A DNA stretch of 64,000 bases from Desulfobacteraceae bacterium (GTDB lineage Bacteria; Desulfobacterota; Desulfobacteria; Desulfobacterales; Desulfosalsimonadaceae): NCBI GenBank assembly GCA_014237465.1, contig JABZFM010000014.1, positions 1-64,000 on the forward strand, given 5' to 3'. Below the pieces are notes generated by a model. The model saw only the letters and a list, made by a program, of their open reading frames with translations, was not told the DNA's origin and did no database searches. The position numbers were made by a program, and so were the translations under genes. Shown piece by piece: positions 1-9,300 of this stretch (position 1 is the stretch's first letter; every line of letters begins with the position of its first letter).

Positions 1-138
1 ATGGTAATGCCGGGTGATAATGTAACAATATCTGCAGAACTGATCACACCGATCGCAATGGAAAAGGAATTGCGTTTTGCGGTCAGAGAAGGCGGCCGAA
101 CCGTCGGTGCCGGTGTGGTTAGTGAAATTATAGAATAG
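1..138 (+). CDS. tuf: Elongation factor Tu, C-terminal end (partial)
   Basis: The window opens inside this gene; only the last 45 residues are present, ending at a TAG. The residues [30 protein letters not shown] and the ending VVSEIIE are the classic end of EF-Tu domain 3, the GTPase that brings aminoacyl-tRNA to the ribosome. Its place 12 bases before rpsJ is the usual str-to-S10 junction. Whether this is tufA or tufB cannot be told from the fragment. Confidence 0.97.
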   Translation: MVMPGDNVTISAELITPIAMEKELRFAVREGGRTVGAGVVSEIIE

Positions 139-150
139 GGTTATACCAAA

Positions 151-462
151 ATGATTACAAGCACTAAAATAAGAATCCGCCTGAGAGCCTATGATCATAA
201 ACTGCTGGATCAATCCGCAAGGGACATTGTCGACACTGCCAGAAAAACCGGTGCAAAAATTGTCGGTCCGATACCCTTGCCGACGCGGATAAACAAATAT
301 TGTGTTCTTCGTTCTCCGCATGTGAATAAAAAATCCAGAGAACAATTTGAAATTCGAACGCATAAACGCGTATTGGATATTCAGGACCCGACCCAACAGA
401 CAGTGGATGCGTTAATGAAGCTTGATTTGTCCCCGGGTGTTGATGTGGACATTAAATTGTAG
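151..462 (+). CDS. rpsJ: 30S ribosomal protein S10
   Basis: This 103-residue protein has the normal S10 length and the conserved stretch [14 protein letters not shown] followed by RTHKR. S10 sits in the head of the small subunit and, as NusE, also takes part in transcription antitermination. It is the first gene of the S10 cluster and lies directly after tuf. No separate promoter is obvious in the 12-base gap, so read-through from tuf is likely. Confidence 0.98.
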   Translation: MITSTKIRIRLRAYDHKLLDQSARDIVDTARKTGAKIVGPIPLPTRINKYCVLRSPHVNKKSREQFEIRTHKRVLDIQDPTQQTVDALMKLDLSPGVDVDIKL

Positions 463-487
463 CATATATATAAATTTGGTGGCAGAC

Positions 488-1114
488 ATGAGTAACGGGA
501 TTTTAGGAAAAAAATTGGGTATGACCGGACTGTTCTCCCATGAAGGGCACTACCTGCCGGTAACTGTGGTAGAAGCCGGACCCTGTATAGTGACCCAGAT
601 CAAGACCATGGTGAATGACGGTTATAATGCGCTGCAGCTCGGTTTTGGTGATAAGAAAAAAACGCGGGTCAATAAACCGTTGCAAGGTCATTATTTAAAA
701 AGCGGTGAAAAACAGTTCGTTGTTTTACGTGAATTCAGAATCGATAATCCGGATGATTATCAGGTTGGGCAGGAAATCACATTAGACATTTTTAATGTGG
801 GTGAAAAGATAGAAGTATCCGGTATAAGCAAGGGACGTGGGTTTTCAGGTGTTATTAAACGTCATGGATTTCATCGCGGGCCCAAAACCCATGGAAGCCG
901 GAATTACCGGCGACCGGGTTCAATCGGTAACAGCGCCTGGCCGGCCAAGGTCATCAAAGGAAAGAAAATGCCGGGCCAGTATGGAAATACCCGCACAACA
1001 GTCAGAAATCTTGAAATTGTGGATATCCGGCCTGAGGAAAATCTGATCCTTTTAAAAGGCGCAGTGCCGGGACCGCCCAGCGGGACCATTGAAATAAAAA
1101 AACCTAAGTTTTAA
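488..1114 (+). CDS. rplC: 50S ribosomal protein L3
   Basis: L3 is an early-assembly protein of the large subunit whose long loop reaches toward the peptidyl transferase centre. The frame is open further upstream, but I place the start at the ATG at 488 (MSNGILGKKLGMTG), which gives 208 residues and has GGTGG six bases before it. The glutamine in MPGQYGN matches the residue that is methylated in Escherichia coli L3. GRGFSGVIKRHGF is the expected loop region. Confidence 0.97.
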   Translation: MSNGILGKKLGMTGLFSHEGHYLPVTVVEAGPCIVTQIKTMVNDGYNALQLGFGDKKKTRVNKPLQGHYLKSGEKQFVVLREFRIDNPDDYQVGQEITLDIFNVGEKIEVSGISKGRGFSGVIKRHGFHRGPKTHGSRNYRRPGSIGNSAWPAKVIKGKKMPGQYGNTRTTVRNLEIVDIRPEENLILLKGAVPGPPSGTIEIKKPKF

Positions 1115-1177
1115 TTAGTAAGGACTTTGCCGGTATAAAAGGCAGATGTCCAATTATTTATATGAAAAGAGGACGCC

Positions 1178-1801
1178 ATGGCTGTCATTGAAGTTAAGAA
1201 TATTAAAGGTGAAAAAGTTTCAGAAGTTGAAATGCCTGACAGCATATTTAATGTAGAGCCGAAAAAAAGTGTTTTGCACGAAGTCGTTTGCATGCAGCTT
1301 GCAGCTAAACGCAGCGGTACAGCATCTGTAAAACGCCGGTCAGATGTAAAAGGTAGCGGAGCCAAGCCTTTTCGACAGAAAGGCACAGGCCGGGCACGGC
1401 AAGGGGATATTAAAAGCCCTCTGTTGCGCGGCGGTGGTGTAATTTTTGGCCCGGATCCCAGATCCTATACCATGAAAGTTCATAAAAAGGTGAAACGACT
1501 TGCCTTAAAAATGGCGTTAAGCACTAAATTAAAAGAAGATATGATTACTGTGCTTGATGCGTTTGTCTTGGATCAGATAAAGACAAAGTCTGTTGTTTCC
1601 GTGCTGGAAACTTTGAAGCTGGAAAATTCCTTGATTGTCGTGGATGTTAAAAATGAAGAACTGGAACTTTCTTCGAGAAATATTCCAGGGGTTAAAGTGC
1701 TGCGGGTGGAAGGATTGAATGTTTATGATATTCTAAAGCATAAAAATCTGGTTCTGCTCGAGGCTTCAATTAAGAATATAGAAGGGAGGCTGGCAGCATG
1801 A
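1178..1801 (+). CDS. rplD: 50S ribosomal protein L4
   Basis: The 207-residue protein has the L4 signature [14 protein letters not shown] and then a glycine-rich loop, the part that lines the peptide exit tunnel. An AGAGGA motif precedes the ATG. In many bacteria L4 represses its own operon; I see no obvious leader for that here because the operon start lies outside or upstream at tuf. The stop overlaps the L23 start by four bases (ATGA), which suggests translational coupling. Confidence 0.97.
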   Translation: MAVIEVKNIKGEKVSEVEMPDSIFNVEPKKSVLHEVVCMQLAAKRSGTASVKRRSDVKGSGAKPFRQKGTGRARQGDIKSPLLRGGGVIFGPDPRSYTMKVHKKVKRLALKMALSTKLKEDMITVLDAFVLDQIKTKSVVSVLETLKLENSLIVVDVKNEELELSSRNIPGVKVLRVEGLNVYDILKHKNLVLLEASIKNIEGRLAA

Positions 1802-2085
1802 ATAAGTATCAGGTAATAAAAGCACCGATTGATACGGAGAAAACCAACCTTCAAAAGGAATTGTTAAATCAATTTTCATTTTCAGTTGACCCTGGCGCAA
1901 ACCGGGTAGAAATCAAAAGAGCTGTGGAAGATATATTTGATGTCAAGGTGAAATCGGTTAAGACAATAAATGTAAAGGGTAAAGTTAAAACGCGTGGTCG
2001 AATTATCGGTAAACGAAAAGACTGGAAGAAAGCGCACGTTACATTAATGCCCGGGCATCGGATTAATTTTTTTGACGGAGTTTAG
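1798..2085 (+). CDS. rplW: 50S ribosomal protein L23
   Basis: At 95 residues this is a normal L23, starting [15 protein letters not shown] with the family pattern of an early PxxTEK. L23 lies at the tunnel exit and is the docking site for trigger factor and SRP. Its start overlaps the L4 stop in ATGA. The C-terminal half contains the basic [18 protein letters not shown] segment that contacts 23S rRNA. Confidence 0.97.
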   Translation: MNKYQVIKAPIDTEKTNLQKELLNQFSFSVDPGANRVEIKRAVEDIFDVKVKSVKTINVKGKVKTRGRIIGKRKDWKKAHVTLMPGHRINFFDGV

Positions 2086-2100
2086 CTGGGAGTTGTATAA

Positions 2101-2925
2101 ATGGCAATTAAGAGGGTAAAACCGACATCACACGGACGCCGATTTCAGGAATTCTCAACTTTTGAGGAAATTACGAAAACAAAACCTGAACGAAGTCTGA
2201 TAAAAATTATAAAAAAAACCGGCGGTCGTAATGTAAACGGCCGGATCACTTGCCGGCATCGCGGCGGCGGCCATAAACAATTTTACCGGATAGTTGATTT
2301 TAAACGGAATAAAGACGGTATTCCGGCGCGCGTCGCAGCAATTGAATATGATCCCAACCGATCCGCCAGAATTGCATTGCTCAATTATGCGGATGGTGAA
2401 AAGCGCTATATTCTTTTACCGCTAAAGCTTTCTGTCGGAGATACGGTCATGTCAGGTGAAAATGCTGAGATCAAACCCGGCAATGCGCTTCCGTTGAGTA
2501 ATATCCCTTTGGGTACGCACATTCACAATATCGAGCTTCAAATCGGAAAAGGCGGACAGCTTGTTAAAAGTGCCGGCGGATATGCCCAGTTGATGGCAAA
2601 AGAAGGACGATATGCCACCATCAAGTTGCCTTCCGGTGAAGTGAGACTTGTTCTGCAGACCTGTAAAGCCACCATTGGTCAGGTTGGTAATACGGATCAT
2701 GAAAATATTTCCCTGGGTAAAGCCGGCCGATCCCGCATGCTTGGGAGACGCCCGAAGGTTCGCGGTGTTGTAATGAACCCGGTGGATCATCCCATGGGCG
2801 GTGGTGAAGGCCGATCATCCGGTGGCCGTCATCCCTGTACTCCCTGGGGAAAACCGACAAAAGGTTTTCGAACAAGAAAACGGAAACCCAGTGACCGTTT
2901 AATTGTCAAGAGACGTAAGAAATAA
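2101..2925 (+). CDS. rplB: 50S ribosomal protein L2
   Basis: A 274-residue L2, one of the most conserved large-subunit proteins and needed for subunit joining and peptidyl transfer. The RNA-binding stretch [13 protein letters not shown] and the C-terminal [17 protein letters not shown] are both present; the D-H pair corresponding to the functionally important histidine of E. coli L2 is kept. The basic tail [17 protein letters not shown] is typical. A 74-base AT-rich gap follows before rpsS. Confidence 0.98.
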   Translation: MAIKRVKPTSHGRRFQEFSTFEEITKTKPERSLIKIIKKTGGRNVNGRITCRHRGGGHKQFYRIVDFKRNKDGIPARVAAIEYDPNRSARIALLNYADGEKRYILLPLKLSVGDTVMSGENAEIKPGNALPLSNIPLGTHIHNIELQIGKGGQLVKSAGGYAQLMAKEGRYATIKLPSGEVRLVLQTCKATIGQVGNTDHENISLGKAGRSRMLGRRPKVRGVVMNPVDHPMGGGEGRSSGGRHPCTPWGKPTKGFRTRKRKPSDRLIVKRRKK

Positions 2926-2999
2926 ATAACAACAGGTGTTCTTTTCATCTGAAAGCATTATAAAAATTTGATATAATATACATTTTTTTAGGAGTGTTT

Positions 3000-3272
3000 A
3001 TGCCTCGATCGTTAAAAAAGGGACCTTATGTGGATCCTAAAATATACAAAAAAATTGAAGCCGCTCAGGCAACACGGAGCAATAAGGTGATAAAAACATG
3101 GTCTAGACGATCTACGGTTATTCCGGAAATGGTTGCCTTAACGCTGGCAGTGCATAACGGGAAAAAGTTTATTCCGGTTTTTGTAACTGAAAACATGGTC
3201 GGACATAAACTTGGAGAGTTTTCTCCCACCCGGATATTTTATGGACATGCTGGCGGTAAGAAAACAAAATAA
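3000..3272 (+). CDS. rpsS: 30S ribosomal protein S19
   Basis: A 90-residue protein beginning [12 protein letters not shown], the S19 signature, with the conserved [12 protein letters not shown] toward the end. S19 forms a complex with S13 in the head of the 30S subunit. An in-frame GTG lies six bases upstream, but GGAG at 2991-2994 overlaps that codon, so the ATG at 3000 is the correct start. Confidence 0.97.
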   Translation: MPRSLKKGPYVDPKIYKKIEAAQATRSNKVIKTWSRRSTVIPEMVALTLAVHNGKKFIPVFVTENMVGHKLGEFSPTRIFYGHAGGKKTK

Positions 3273-3308
3273 TCAATACTCAATAAATTAAAGGTTAGGA
3301 AAATCGGC

Positions 3309-3641
3309 ATGGAGGTCAAGGCAACAGCTAAATATATGCGTATTTCTGCTCAAAAGGTTCGCAAGATTGTGGAGGCAATCAAAGGTAAACCGGTTGAAGC
3401 AGGATTGAATGCGCTTAAATTTATGCCGCAGAAATCTGCGGGTATAGTCCATAAGATTTTGCGATCAGCGATAGCGAATGCAGATCAGAATGTGGAACTG
3501 GATGTCGATTCGCTCGTGATCAAAAATATAATAGTAGATGAAGGGCCTACATTAAAACGTTTCCGTGCGAGAGCAAGAGGAAGAGGCTCTCGAATTTTAA
3601 AGCGTACAAGCCATATTACCGTGATCGTCGCTGAAGGGTAG
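3309..3641 (+). CDS. rplV: 50S ribosomal protein L22
   Basis: A 110-residue L22 with the family pattern [13 protein letters not shown] near the start and a beta-hairpin region ending [15 protein letters not shown], the hairpin that reaches into the exit tunnel. The hairpin residues [14 protein letters not shown] match the conserved macrolide-contact loop. It is placed normally between S19 and S3. Confidence 0.97.
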   Translation: MEVKATAKYMRISAQKVRKIVEAIKGKPVEAGLNALKFMPQKSAGIVHKILRSAIANADQNVELDVDSLVIKNIIVDEGPTLKRFRARARGRGSRILKRTSHITVIVAEG

Positions 3642-3662
3642 TTGTAAAAAGGAGGAAAGAGC

Positions 3663-4316
3663 TTGGGTCAGAAAGTCAATCCGAAAGGGATGAGGCTGGG
3701 GATTATAAAAACTTGGAATTCCAGGTGGTTTGCCGGAAAGGACTATTCAAAATATGTCCTGGAAGATCATCAATTACGCAAGTTTTTAAAAAAGGAATTG
3801 TATCATGCCGGGATCTCCCGAATTGATATTGAAAGGTCCTCAAAGCGGATCAAGTTGAGAATCTTTGCTGCCCGTCCAGGTATTATAATTGGTAAAAAAG
3901 GATCTGAAATTGAGGCACTGAAAAAGAAACTTGAAAAAATGGTGACTCATGAAGTTTTAGTCGATATCCAGGAAGTTCGTAAGCCGGAAATTGATGCGCA
4001 ATTAGTGGCTGAGAACGTCGCAAACCAGCTGATTCGCCGGGTCGCATTCCGACGTGCCATGAAAAGGAGTGTTTCTTCTGCCATGCGTTTTGGTGCCGAA
4101 GGTATTAAAATTATCTGTTCCGGTCGCCTGGGTGGTGCTGAAATGGCAAGAACGGAATGGTATAAAGACGGTCGGGTACCGCTTCATACACTTCGTGCAG
4201 ATATCGATTACGGGGTAACCAGTGCAAAAACAACTTACGGTGCGATCGGAATAAAGGTATATATTTTTAAAGGAGAAATCCTCAAAGACGATCAAATGTC
4301 AGGTGATGGCAAGTAG
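3663..4316 (+). CDS. rpsC: 30S ribosomal protein S3
   Basis: S3 is 217 residues long and begins [13 protein letters not shown] as expected. It starts with TTG, supported by a strong AAGGAGGA ahead of it and by the family N-terminus. The KH RNA-binding motif [13 protein letters not shown] is clear, and the C-terminal domain contains [11 protein letters not shown], at the mRNA entry site. TTG starts recur in this operon (S3, S14, S5, S13, S4). Confidence 0.97.
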   Translation: MGQKVNPKGMRLGIIKTWNSRWFAGKDYSKYVLEDHQLRKFLKKELYHAGISRIDIERSSKRIKLRIFAARPGIIIGKKGSEIEALKKKLEKMVTHEVLVDIQEVRKPEIDAQLVAENVANQLIRRVAFRRAMKRSVSSAMRFGAEGIKIICSGRLGGAEMARTEWYKDGRVPLHTLRADIDYGVTSAKTTYGAIGIKVYIFKGEILKDDQMSGDGK

Positions 4317-4335
4317 ATATTAGGAGAAAGTTCAA

Positions 4336-4749
4336 ATGCTGAGCCCCAAAAAAGTTAAGTTCAGAAAACAACAGACCGGGCGGATGAAGGGAAAAGCCCA
4401 ACGCGGTTCGACGTTAAACTTCGGCGATTTTGGTCTGCAGGCTGCAGAATGCGGATATATAACAGCAAGACAAATTGAAGCGGCACGTATTGCAATGACC
4501 CGTTATGTAAAAAGAGGCGGAAAAATGTGGATACGTATTTTTCCGGACAAGCCGGTGACCAAAAAACCTGCTGAAGTACGAATGGGTAAAGGTAAAGGTG
4601 CTCCGGAAGGGTGGGTTGCCGTTATCAAACCCGGAAAGATCCTCTACGAAATGGAAGGTGTTTCACGGGATCTGGCACTTGAAGCATTCAGGCTTGCTGC
4701 ACATAAGCTTCCCATTAAAACAAAAGTCATTGAAAGGAGCGGTGTGTAA
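4336..4749 (+). CDS. rplP: 50S ribosomal protein L16
   Basis: A 137-residue L16 beginning [19 protein letters not shown] with the conserved core [19 protein letters not shown] and [12 protein letters not shown]16 organises the A-site region of the large subunit. Its stop codon is directly followed by the L29 ATG with no gap. Confidence 0.97.
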   Translation: MLSPKKVKFRKQQTGRMKGKAQRGSTLNFGDFGLQAAECGYITARQIEAARIAMTRYVKRGGKMWIRIFPDKPVTKKPAEVRMGKGKGAPEGWVAVIKPGKILYEMEGVSRDLALEAFRLAAHKLPIKTKVIERSGV

Positions 4750-4941
4750 ATGAAAGCCAGTGAAATTAAAGAGTTGGGTGACCAGGAACTGGATTCCAAA
4801 TTAGTCGATTTGTCGGAAACATTATTCAATTTCCGATTTCAGAATAAAACCGGCCAGCTTGAAAATCCAAACCGGATGAAACAGGTCAAGCGTGATATTG
4901 CCCGGATAAAAACAATTAAACGTCAAAGAAATATAGGGTAA
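4750..4941 (+). CDS. rpmC: 50S ribosomal protein L29
   Basis: A 63-residue, mostly helical protein starting [14 protein letters not shown], with the [15 protein letters not shown] motif of L29. It sits near the tunnel exit next to L23. It starts right after the L16 stop, so coupling is likely; GGAGCG at the end of rplP serves as its ribosome binding site. Confidence 0.96.
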   Translation: MKASEIKELGDQELDSKLVDLSETLFNFRFQNKTGQLENPNRMKQVKRDIARIKTIKRQRNIG

Positions 4942-4954
4942 GCGGGTTGTTGAC

Positions 4955-5215
4955 ATGAATAAAAATAGAGGAATGAAAAGACAACTGGTGGGAACGGTTT
5001 TAAGTAATAAAATGGATAAAACCGTTACTGTAAGAGTTGAAAGAACCGTCATTCATCCAATTTATAAAAAATTTATCAGACGGCGATCAAAGTTTGCGGC
5101 TCATGACGAACAGAATTCCTGCTCAATCGGTGACCGGGTTCTAATATCCGAATCCAGGCCGATCAGCAAATTAAAGCGGTGGCGAGTTAGTCAGATTATT
5201 GAAAAAGCGGTATAA
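4955..5215 (+). CDS. rpsQ: 30S ribosomal protein S17
   Basis: S17 is an 86-residue OB-fold protein of primary 30S assembly. The signatures [14 protein letters not shown] and [19 protein letters not shown] are complete, and [17 protein letters not shown] marks the C-terminal half. Length and position between L29 and L14 are normal. Confidence 0.97.
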   Translation: MNKNRGMKRQLVGTVLSNKMDKTVTVRVERTVIHPIYKKFIRRRSKFAAHDEQNSCSIGDRVLISESRPISKLKRWRVSQIIEKAV

Positions 5216-5232
5216 TATAGAGGATATGGAAA

Positions 5233-5601
5233 ATGATTCAGGCGGAAACAAGGTTGTCTGTTGCTGATAATTCAGGCGCCAAAAATGTATACTGCATTAA
5301 GGTCCTTGGCGGATCGAAACGCCGTTATGCCAGCGTTGGAGATATTATTGTTGTATCGGTAAAAGAAGCAATACCCAATTCAAAGGTAAAAAAAGGCGAA
5401 GTTCTTAAAGCAGTAGTGGTTCGGACCAAAAAAGAGATTCGAAGACCTGACGGCACATACATAAAATTCGATGATAATTCAGCGGTTTTAATTAACGCCC
5501 AGCGTGAACCCATCGGCACACGTATTTTCGGCCCGGTGGCCCGGGAACTCCGTGCTCATCATTTTATGAAGATAATTTCACTGGCACCGGAAGTAATATA
5601 A
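5233..5601 (+). CDS. rplN: 50S ribosomal protein L14
   Basis: A standard 122-residue L14 starting [18 protein letters not shown], with [19 protein letters not shown] and the ending GPVARELR...IISLAPEV. L14 contacts 16S rRNA at a subunit bridge and is the binding site of the silencing factor RsfS. This is the first gene of the spc section. Confidence 0.98.
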   Translation: MIQAETRLSVADNSGAKNVYCIKVLGGSKRRYASVGDIIVVSVKEAIPNSKVKKGEVLKAVVVRTKKEIRRPDGTYIKFDDNSAVLINAQREPIGTRIFGPVARELRAHHFMKIISLAPEVI

Positions 5602-5629
5602 CTGCTGGTGAATTCAGGAGATATTGGTT

Positions 5630-5959
5630 ATGGAAAAGAACAAATGCCATATCAAAAAAAATGATAAGGTAAAGGTTATTACCGGTAAGGATAACGGCAA
5701 AATCGGTAAAGTTATTGATGTCCTTGAGAAAAAAAACCGTCTGCTTATCGAGAATGTCAACATGGTCAAACGTCATACCCGACCAAGTGCTGCAAATAAA
5801 CAGGGCGGAATCGTCGAAGGCGAAGCAGCGATTCATTGGTCGAATGTCCTGTTGATGTGCAACAAATGTATCGCTCCTGTGCGAATCAAGATGCGACGTC
5901 TTGAAGATGGCAAAAAAGTACGGGTGTGCAGAAAGTGTAATGAAATAATTGATGCATAG
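5630..5959 (+). CDS. rplX: 50S ribosomal protein L24 with C-terminal zinc-ribbon cysteines
   Basis: L24 starts 50S assembly; the KOW motif [16 protein letters not shown] is at residues 13-28. I chose the ATG at 5630 over an in-frame TTG six bases upstream because AGGAG at 5616-5620 is only three bases from the TTG but nine from the ATG; this gives 109 residues. Two CxxC pairs, CNKC and CRKC, near the C-terminus form the zinc-binding version of this protein. S14, L36 and S4 in this operon are zinc types too. Confidence 0.96.
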   Translation: MEKNKCHIKKNDKVKVITGKDNGKIGKVIDVLEKKNRLLIENVNMVKRHTRPSAANKQGGIVEGEAAIHWSNVLLMCNKCIAPVRIKMRRLEDGKKVRVCRKCNEIIDA

Positions 5960-5982
5960 AATTGCATGCCGGAGGAATATTC

Positions 5983-6519
5983 ATGTCGTTAAAAGAGTAT
6001 TATGAAAATGAAGTCGTCTCAAAACTGATTGAGACTTTTGACTATAAAAATATCATGGAAGTTCCCAAGCTGGAAAAGGTCATATTAAATGTCGGGTTAG
6101 GGGAAGCCATCCATAATATTAAACTGCTTGATTCCGCCAAAGAAGAGCTTAAAATTATATCCGGCCAGGCGCCGGTGATTACCCGGGCAAGAAAATCAAT
6201 TGCCGCATTTAAGCTCCGTGAAGGAATGCCGATCGGATGTATGGTGACTTTGCGCCGGAAAAAAATGCATGATTTTTATGAAAAACTGGTAAATATAACG
6301 CTCCCTCGAGTTCGTGATTTCCGGGGTATCTCCGGTAAGGCGTTTGATGGAAGAGGTAATTATACCTTAGGAATTAAGGAACAAATTATATTCCCGGAGA
6401 TTGATTACGACAAAATCGATACCATCAAAGGCATGAATATTACCGTTGTTACCACGGCGAAAACTGACGAGGAAGGTAAAGAATTATTAAAATTGTTGGG
6501 TATGCCCTTTAGAAATTAA
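5983..6519 (+). CDS. rplE: 50S ribosomal protein L5
   Basis: L5 binds 5S rRNA in the central protuberance. The ATG at 5983 ([11 protein letters not shown]) is preceded by GGAGGA at 5971-5976 and gives 178 residues, the normal length; the frame is open a little upstream but without support. Conserved segments are [32 protein letters not shown] and the [13 protein letters not shown]-like end. Confidence 0.97.
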   Translation: MSLKEYYENEVVSKLIETFDYKNIMEVPKLEKVILNVGLGEAIHNIKLLDSAKEELKIISGQAPVITRARKSIAAFKLREGMPIGCMVTLRRKKMHDFYEKLVNITLPRVRDFRGISGKAFDGRGNYTLGIKEQIIFPEIDYDKIDTIKGMNITVVTTAKTDEEGKELLKLLGMPFRN

Positions 6520-6543
6520 TTTTAATGATTAAAGGAGTTTGTT

Positions 6544-6729
6544 TTGGCAAAAACATCACTGAGGGTTAAAGCTGCACGAAAACCGAAATTTGCGGTCAGG
6601 CAATATAACAGGTGCCCCATTTGCGGACGCCCCAGAGCGTTTATTCGTAAATTTGGAATCTGCCGACTTTGTTTCCGTGATATGGCATCAGAGGGGCTTT
6701 TACCCGGCGTAACAAAATCAAGCTGGTAA
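6544..6729 (+). CDS. rpsN: 30S ribosomal protein S14, short zinc type (type Z)
   Basis: This is the 61-residue zinc-binding form of S14, with CPIC and CRLC pairs and the conserved [18 protein letters not shown]. It begins with TTG after AAAGGAG. The long zinc-free form, induced under zinc starvation in some bacteria, is not seen in this window. Confidence 0.97.
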   Translation: MAKTSLRVKAARKPKFAVRQYNRCPICGRPRAFIRKFGICRLCFRDMASEGLLPGVTKSSW

Positions 6730-6787
6730 ATTCTTTTGAGAATTAAACTGTTTAATATAACCATCATAGTAATTGACGGAGTATGCA

Positions 6788-7186
6788 ATGTCGATGAGTG
6801 ATCCGCTGGCGGACATGCTGACCCGCATTAGAAATGCCGGCAAAGCAAAACATAAAAGTGTAGATATTCCCGGTTCCCAAATTAAAATCGCCCTCGCAGG
6901 TGTTATGAAAGAAGAGGGGTTTATTAAGAATTTTAAATTCATAAAGGACAGCAAACAGGGAATACTCAGAATTTATCTAAAATATGAGGGCAATGACCGC
7001 CATGTAATTTATGGTATCAAACGGGTCAGTAAACCCAGCCGCCGGGTTTATGTCAGCAGCAAGGATGTAAAACCGGTTCTCAACGGACTGGGTATTTCCG
7101 TCCTTTCAACGTCTAAAGGACTGATAACCGACAAACAGGCGACAAAACAGAATGTCGGCGGTGAAGTTCTCTGTGAAATCTGGTAG
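6788..7186 (+). CDS. rpsH: 30S ribosomal protein S8
   Basis: S8 is a primary 16S rRNA binder and, in E. coli, the repressor of the spc operon. I use the ATG at 6788 (MSMSDPLADMLTRIRN, 132 residues): GGAG at 6778-6781 lies six bases before it, while the upstream in-frame TTG at 6773 has no site. The C-terminal signature GLGISVLSTSKGLITDKQA with GGEVLCEIW is complete. Confidence 0.97.
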   Translation: MSMSDPLADMLTRIRNAGKAKHKSVDIPGSQIKIALAGVMKEEGFIKNFKFIKDSKQGILRIYLKYEGNDRHVIYGIKRVSKPSRRVYVSSKDVKPVLNGLGISVLSTSKGLITDKQATKQNVGGEVLCEIW

Positions 7187-7200
7187 TTAAGGAGAAAGAC

Positions 7201-7737
7201 ATGTCTCGAGTTGGTAAAAAACCAATTGAAATATCTGATAAAATAAAAATTAGTTATACAGATCGTGTGTTGACGGTCCAGGGTGAAAAAGGAACACTGA
7301 CCCGAACAATACATCCGGATGTTAACTTAAATATCGATGATAAAGCCCTGACAGTCTCCATCGACACCATGGATAAAAAGACAAGGTCTTTATGGGGAAC
7401 GACCCGGGCTATTATTGCCAACATGGTGACCGGTGTTTCCCGGGGATTTGAACGTGCACTCGAAATCAACGGTATTGGTTACCGTGCTGAGTTAAAAGGG
7501 AATAGTAGCATAGAATTTAATCTAGGGTATTCGCACTCGATTGATTTCCCATTGCCGGAAGGTATATCAGCAAATATCGAAAAGAATGTTATTAAACTGT
7601 CCGGTATTGATAAAGACCTTCTCGGTTATACCGCTTCAACAATCAGAAGCTTAAGACCGCCGGAACCCTATAAGGGTAAAGGTGTTAAGTATGCCGAGGA
7701 ATATATCCAACGTAAAGCCGGTAAAACTGCCAAATAA
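7201..7737 (+). CDS. rplF: 50S ribosomal protein L6
   Basis: A 178-residue L6 with two repeated alpha-beta domains. MSRVGKKPIEI begins the protein and the C-terminal signature RPPEPYKGKGVKYAEE is present. L6 lies near the sarcin-ricin loop and the factor-binding site. AAGGAG precedes the ATG. Confidence 0.98.
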   Translation: MSRVGKKPIEISDKIKISYTDRVLTVQGEKGTLTRTIHPDVNLNIDDKALTVSIDTMDKKTRSLWGTTRAIIANMVTGVSRGFERALEINGIGYRAELKGNSSIEFNLGYSHSIDFPLPEGISANIEKNVIKLSGIDKDLLGYTASTIRSLRPPEPYKGKGVKYAEEYIQRKAGKTAK

Positions 7738-7772
7738 ATAATTATCTGACATAAACATAAAAGGTATTAATT

Positions 7773-8141
7773 ATGGGTTCCGCAAACAGACGAAAGGCCC
7801 TTCGGCTGAAACGAAAAAAAAGAATTCGGAAAAAATTGTTCGGCACTCAGGACAGGCCGAGGATGTCGGTATTCCGAAGTGCCAAGCATATTTATACTCA
7901 GATTATTGATGATACAAAGGGCATCACGCTTGCTACTGCTTCAACAACTGAAAAAGAAGTCATAGAACAGCAGAAGTTTGAAAATAAAACGGCAGCAGCA
8001 AAATATATTGGTCAATTAATCGCCGAACGCGCATCAGAAAAGGGAATTCAGTCTGTCGTTTTTGATCGGAATGGTTTTCTGTATCATGGCCGCGTTAAGG
8101 CGGTTTCCGATGGCGCCCGTAAGGCAGGGCTGGATTTTTAA
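7773..8141 (+). CDS. rplR: 50S ribosomal protein L18
   Basis: A 122-residue L18, the third 5S rRNA-binding protein of the central protuberance. The N-terminus is very basic, [17 protein letters not shown], followed by [21 protein letters not shown] and the ending [14 protein letters not shown]...ARKAGLDF, all typical. It lies between L6 and S5 as in most bacteria. Confidence 0.97.
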   Translation: MGSANRRKALRLKRKKRIRKKLFGTQDRPRMSVFRSAKHIYTQIIDDTKGITLATASTTEKEVIEQQKFENKTAAAKYIGQLIAERASEKGIQSVVFDRNGFLYHGRVKAVSDGARKAGLDF

Positions 8142-8163
8142 TAGTAAATAAGGAGGCATTGCC

Positions 8164-8655
8164 TTGTTCAAGAAAGAAACAGACGATAATTTTATAGATA
8201 AGGTCGTACATATTAACAGAGTCGCAAAAGTTCACAAAGGCGGCAGAAGATTCAGCTTCAGTGCTGTTGTCGTCGTCGGGGATGGTCAAGGCAGTGTTGG
8301 TTATGGATTGGGCAAGGCAAAAGAAGTCCCTGAAGCGATTCGAAAAGCGGTTGAAAGCGCCAAAAAAAATCTGGTGACCGTTGCCTTAATCGACGGTACA
8401 ATTCCTTATGAAGTTATTGGACGATTTGGCGCGGGCCGTGTTTTATTAAAACCTGCTTCTCAGGGTACCGGCGTAATTGCCGGTGGTGCTGTTCGAGCGG
8501 TACTCGAAGCTGTCGGAGTTGAAAATATCCTGACAAAATGCATGGGTTCCAATAATCCGCACAATGTTGTGAAGGCGACAATAAAAGGTTTGGCCGGACT
8601 GCAGAGTCGGGAAAAAGCGGCTGCAAAACGCGGTTTGAATGTTGATCAATTATAA
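8164..8655 (+). CDS. rpsE: 30S ribosomal protein S5
   Basis: S5 is 163 residues and starts with TTG behind AAGGAGG. The double-stranded-RNA-binding region [19 protein letters not shown] and the C-terminal [17 protein letters not shown] are conserved. S5 helps shape the decoding region and the mRNA entry channel. The loop where spectinomycin-resistance changes occur ([10 protein letters not shown]) looks wild type. Confidence 0.97.
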   Translation: MFKKETDDNFIDKVVHINRVAKVHKGGRRFSFSAVVVVGDGQGSVGYGLGKAKEVPEAIRKAVESAKKNLVTVALIDGTIPYEVIGRFGAGRVLLKPASQGTGVIAGGAVRAVLEAVGVENILTKCMGSNNPHNVVKATIKGLAGLQSREKAAAKRGLNVDQL

Positions 8656-8673
8656 TTAAGGACAGTAATTGAA

Positions 8674-8853
8674 ATGCCTGGAATGATAAAAATTACACTG
8701 GTCAAAAGCATGAACGGAAGACCTGAAAAACATCGTAAGGTTTTACGGGGTATGGGGCTGACGAAAATGAACAAAACCGTTGAACTGGAAGACACCCCGT
8801 CTATCCGTGGAATGGTAAATAAAGTAACGCATCTTGTGAAAGTGGAGGTTTAG
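8674..8853 (+). CDS. rpmD: 50S ribosomal protein L30
   Basis: A short gene of 59 residues: MPGMIKITLVKSMNGRPEKH, then GMGLTKMNKTVELEDTPSIRGMV and VTHLVKVEV at the end. This is the normal L30 pattern (KSxxGRPxxH, GL.K...V...D.p..rGMi..V.HLV.V). The ATG follows AAGGACAG. It lies 18 bases after S5 and three bases before L15. Confidence 0.96.
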   Translation: MPGMIKITLVKSMNGRPEKHRKVLRGMGLTKMNKTVELEDTPSIRGMVNKVTHLVKVEV

Positions 8854-8856
8854 AGC

Positions 8857-9300
8857 ATGAAGTTGAATGAATTAGCTCCAGCAGAAGGTTCAAAGTCTTC
8901 ACGCAAACGATTAGGTCGAGGTGTTGGATCCGGTTTGGGCAAGACTGCCGGAAGAGGATCCAAAGGACATCGCAGCCGTTCCGGCGGTGGTGTCAGACCC
9001 GGTTTTGAAGGCGGCCAGATGCCAATTCACCGGCGGCTGCCGAAAAGAGGTTTTACCAATATATTTAAAAAGAAAATTGTAATTATTAATATAGTTGATT
9101 TACAGAGATTTGAAAGTGGATCGATCGTTGATGAAGAAACATTGCTTTCCGCCGGAATGGCAAAAGGGCAGTATGATGCGATCAAATTACTTGGACAAGG
9201 TGATATTGATTTTCCGTTAACTGTAAAAGTCAATGCCGCAAGTAAAAGTGCAATAGAAAAAATTAAAGCGGCTGGCGGTAAGGTCGAGGTTATATCCTAA
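8857..9300 (+). CDS. rplO: 50S ribosomal protein L15
   Basis: A 147-residue L15 starting [22 protein letters not shown] with the glycine-arginine-rich N-terminal arm [21 protein letters not shown] and [18 protein letters not shown]. It is a late-assembly large-subunit protein. Its TAA overlaps the secY ATG by one base (TAATG). Confidence 0.97.
   Translation: MKLNELAPAEGSKSSRKRLGRGVGSGLGKTAGRGSKGHRSRSGGGVRPGFEGGQMPIHRRLPKRGFTNIFKKKIVIINIVDLQRFESGSIVDEETLLSAGMAKGQYDAIKLLGQGDIDFPLTVKVNAASKSAIEKIKAAGGKVEVIS

Noticed and set aside
2452-2875. Open frames of 84-112 codons antisense to rplB
   Set aside because: They lie fully inside a highly conserved gene, have no ribosome binding sites and their products resemble nothing; they reflect codon bias of rplB.
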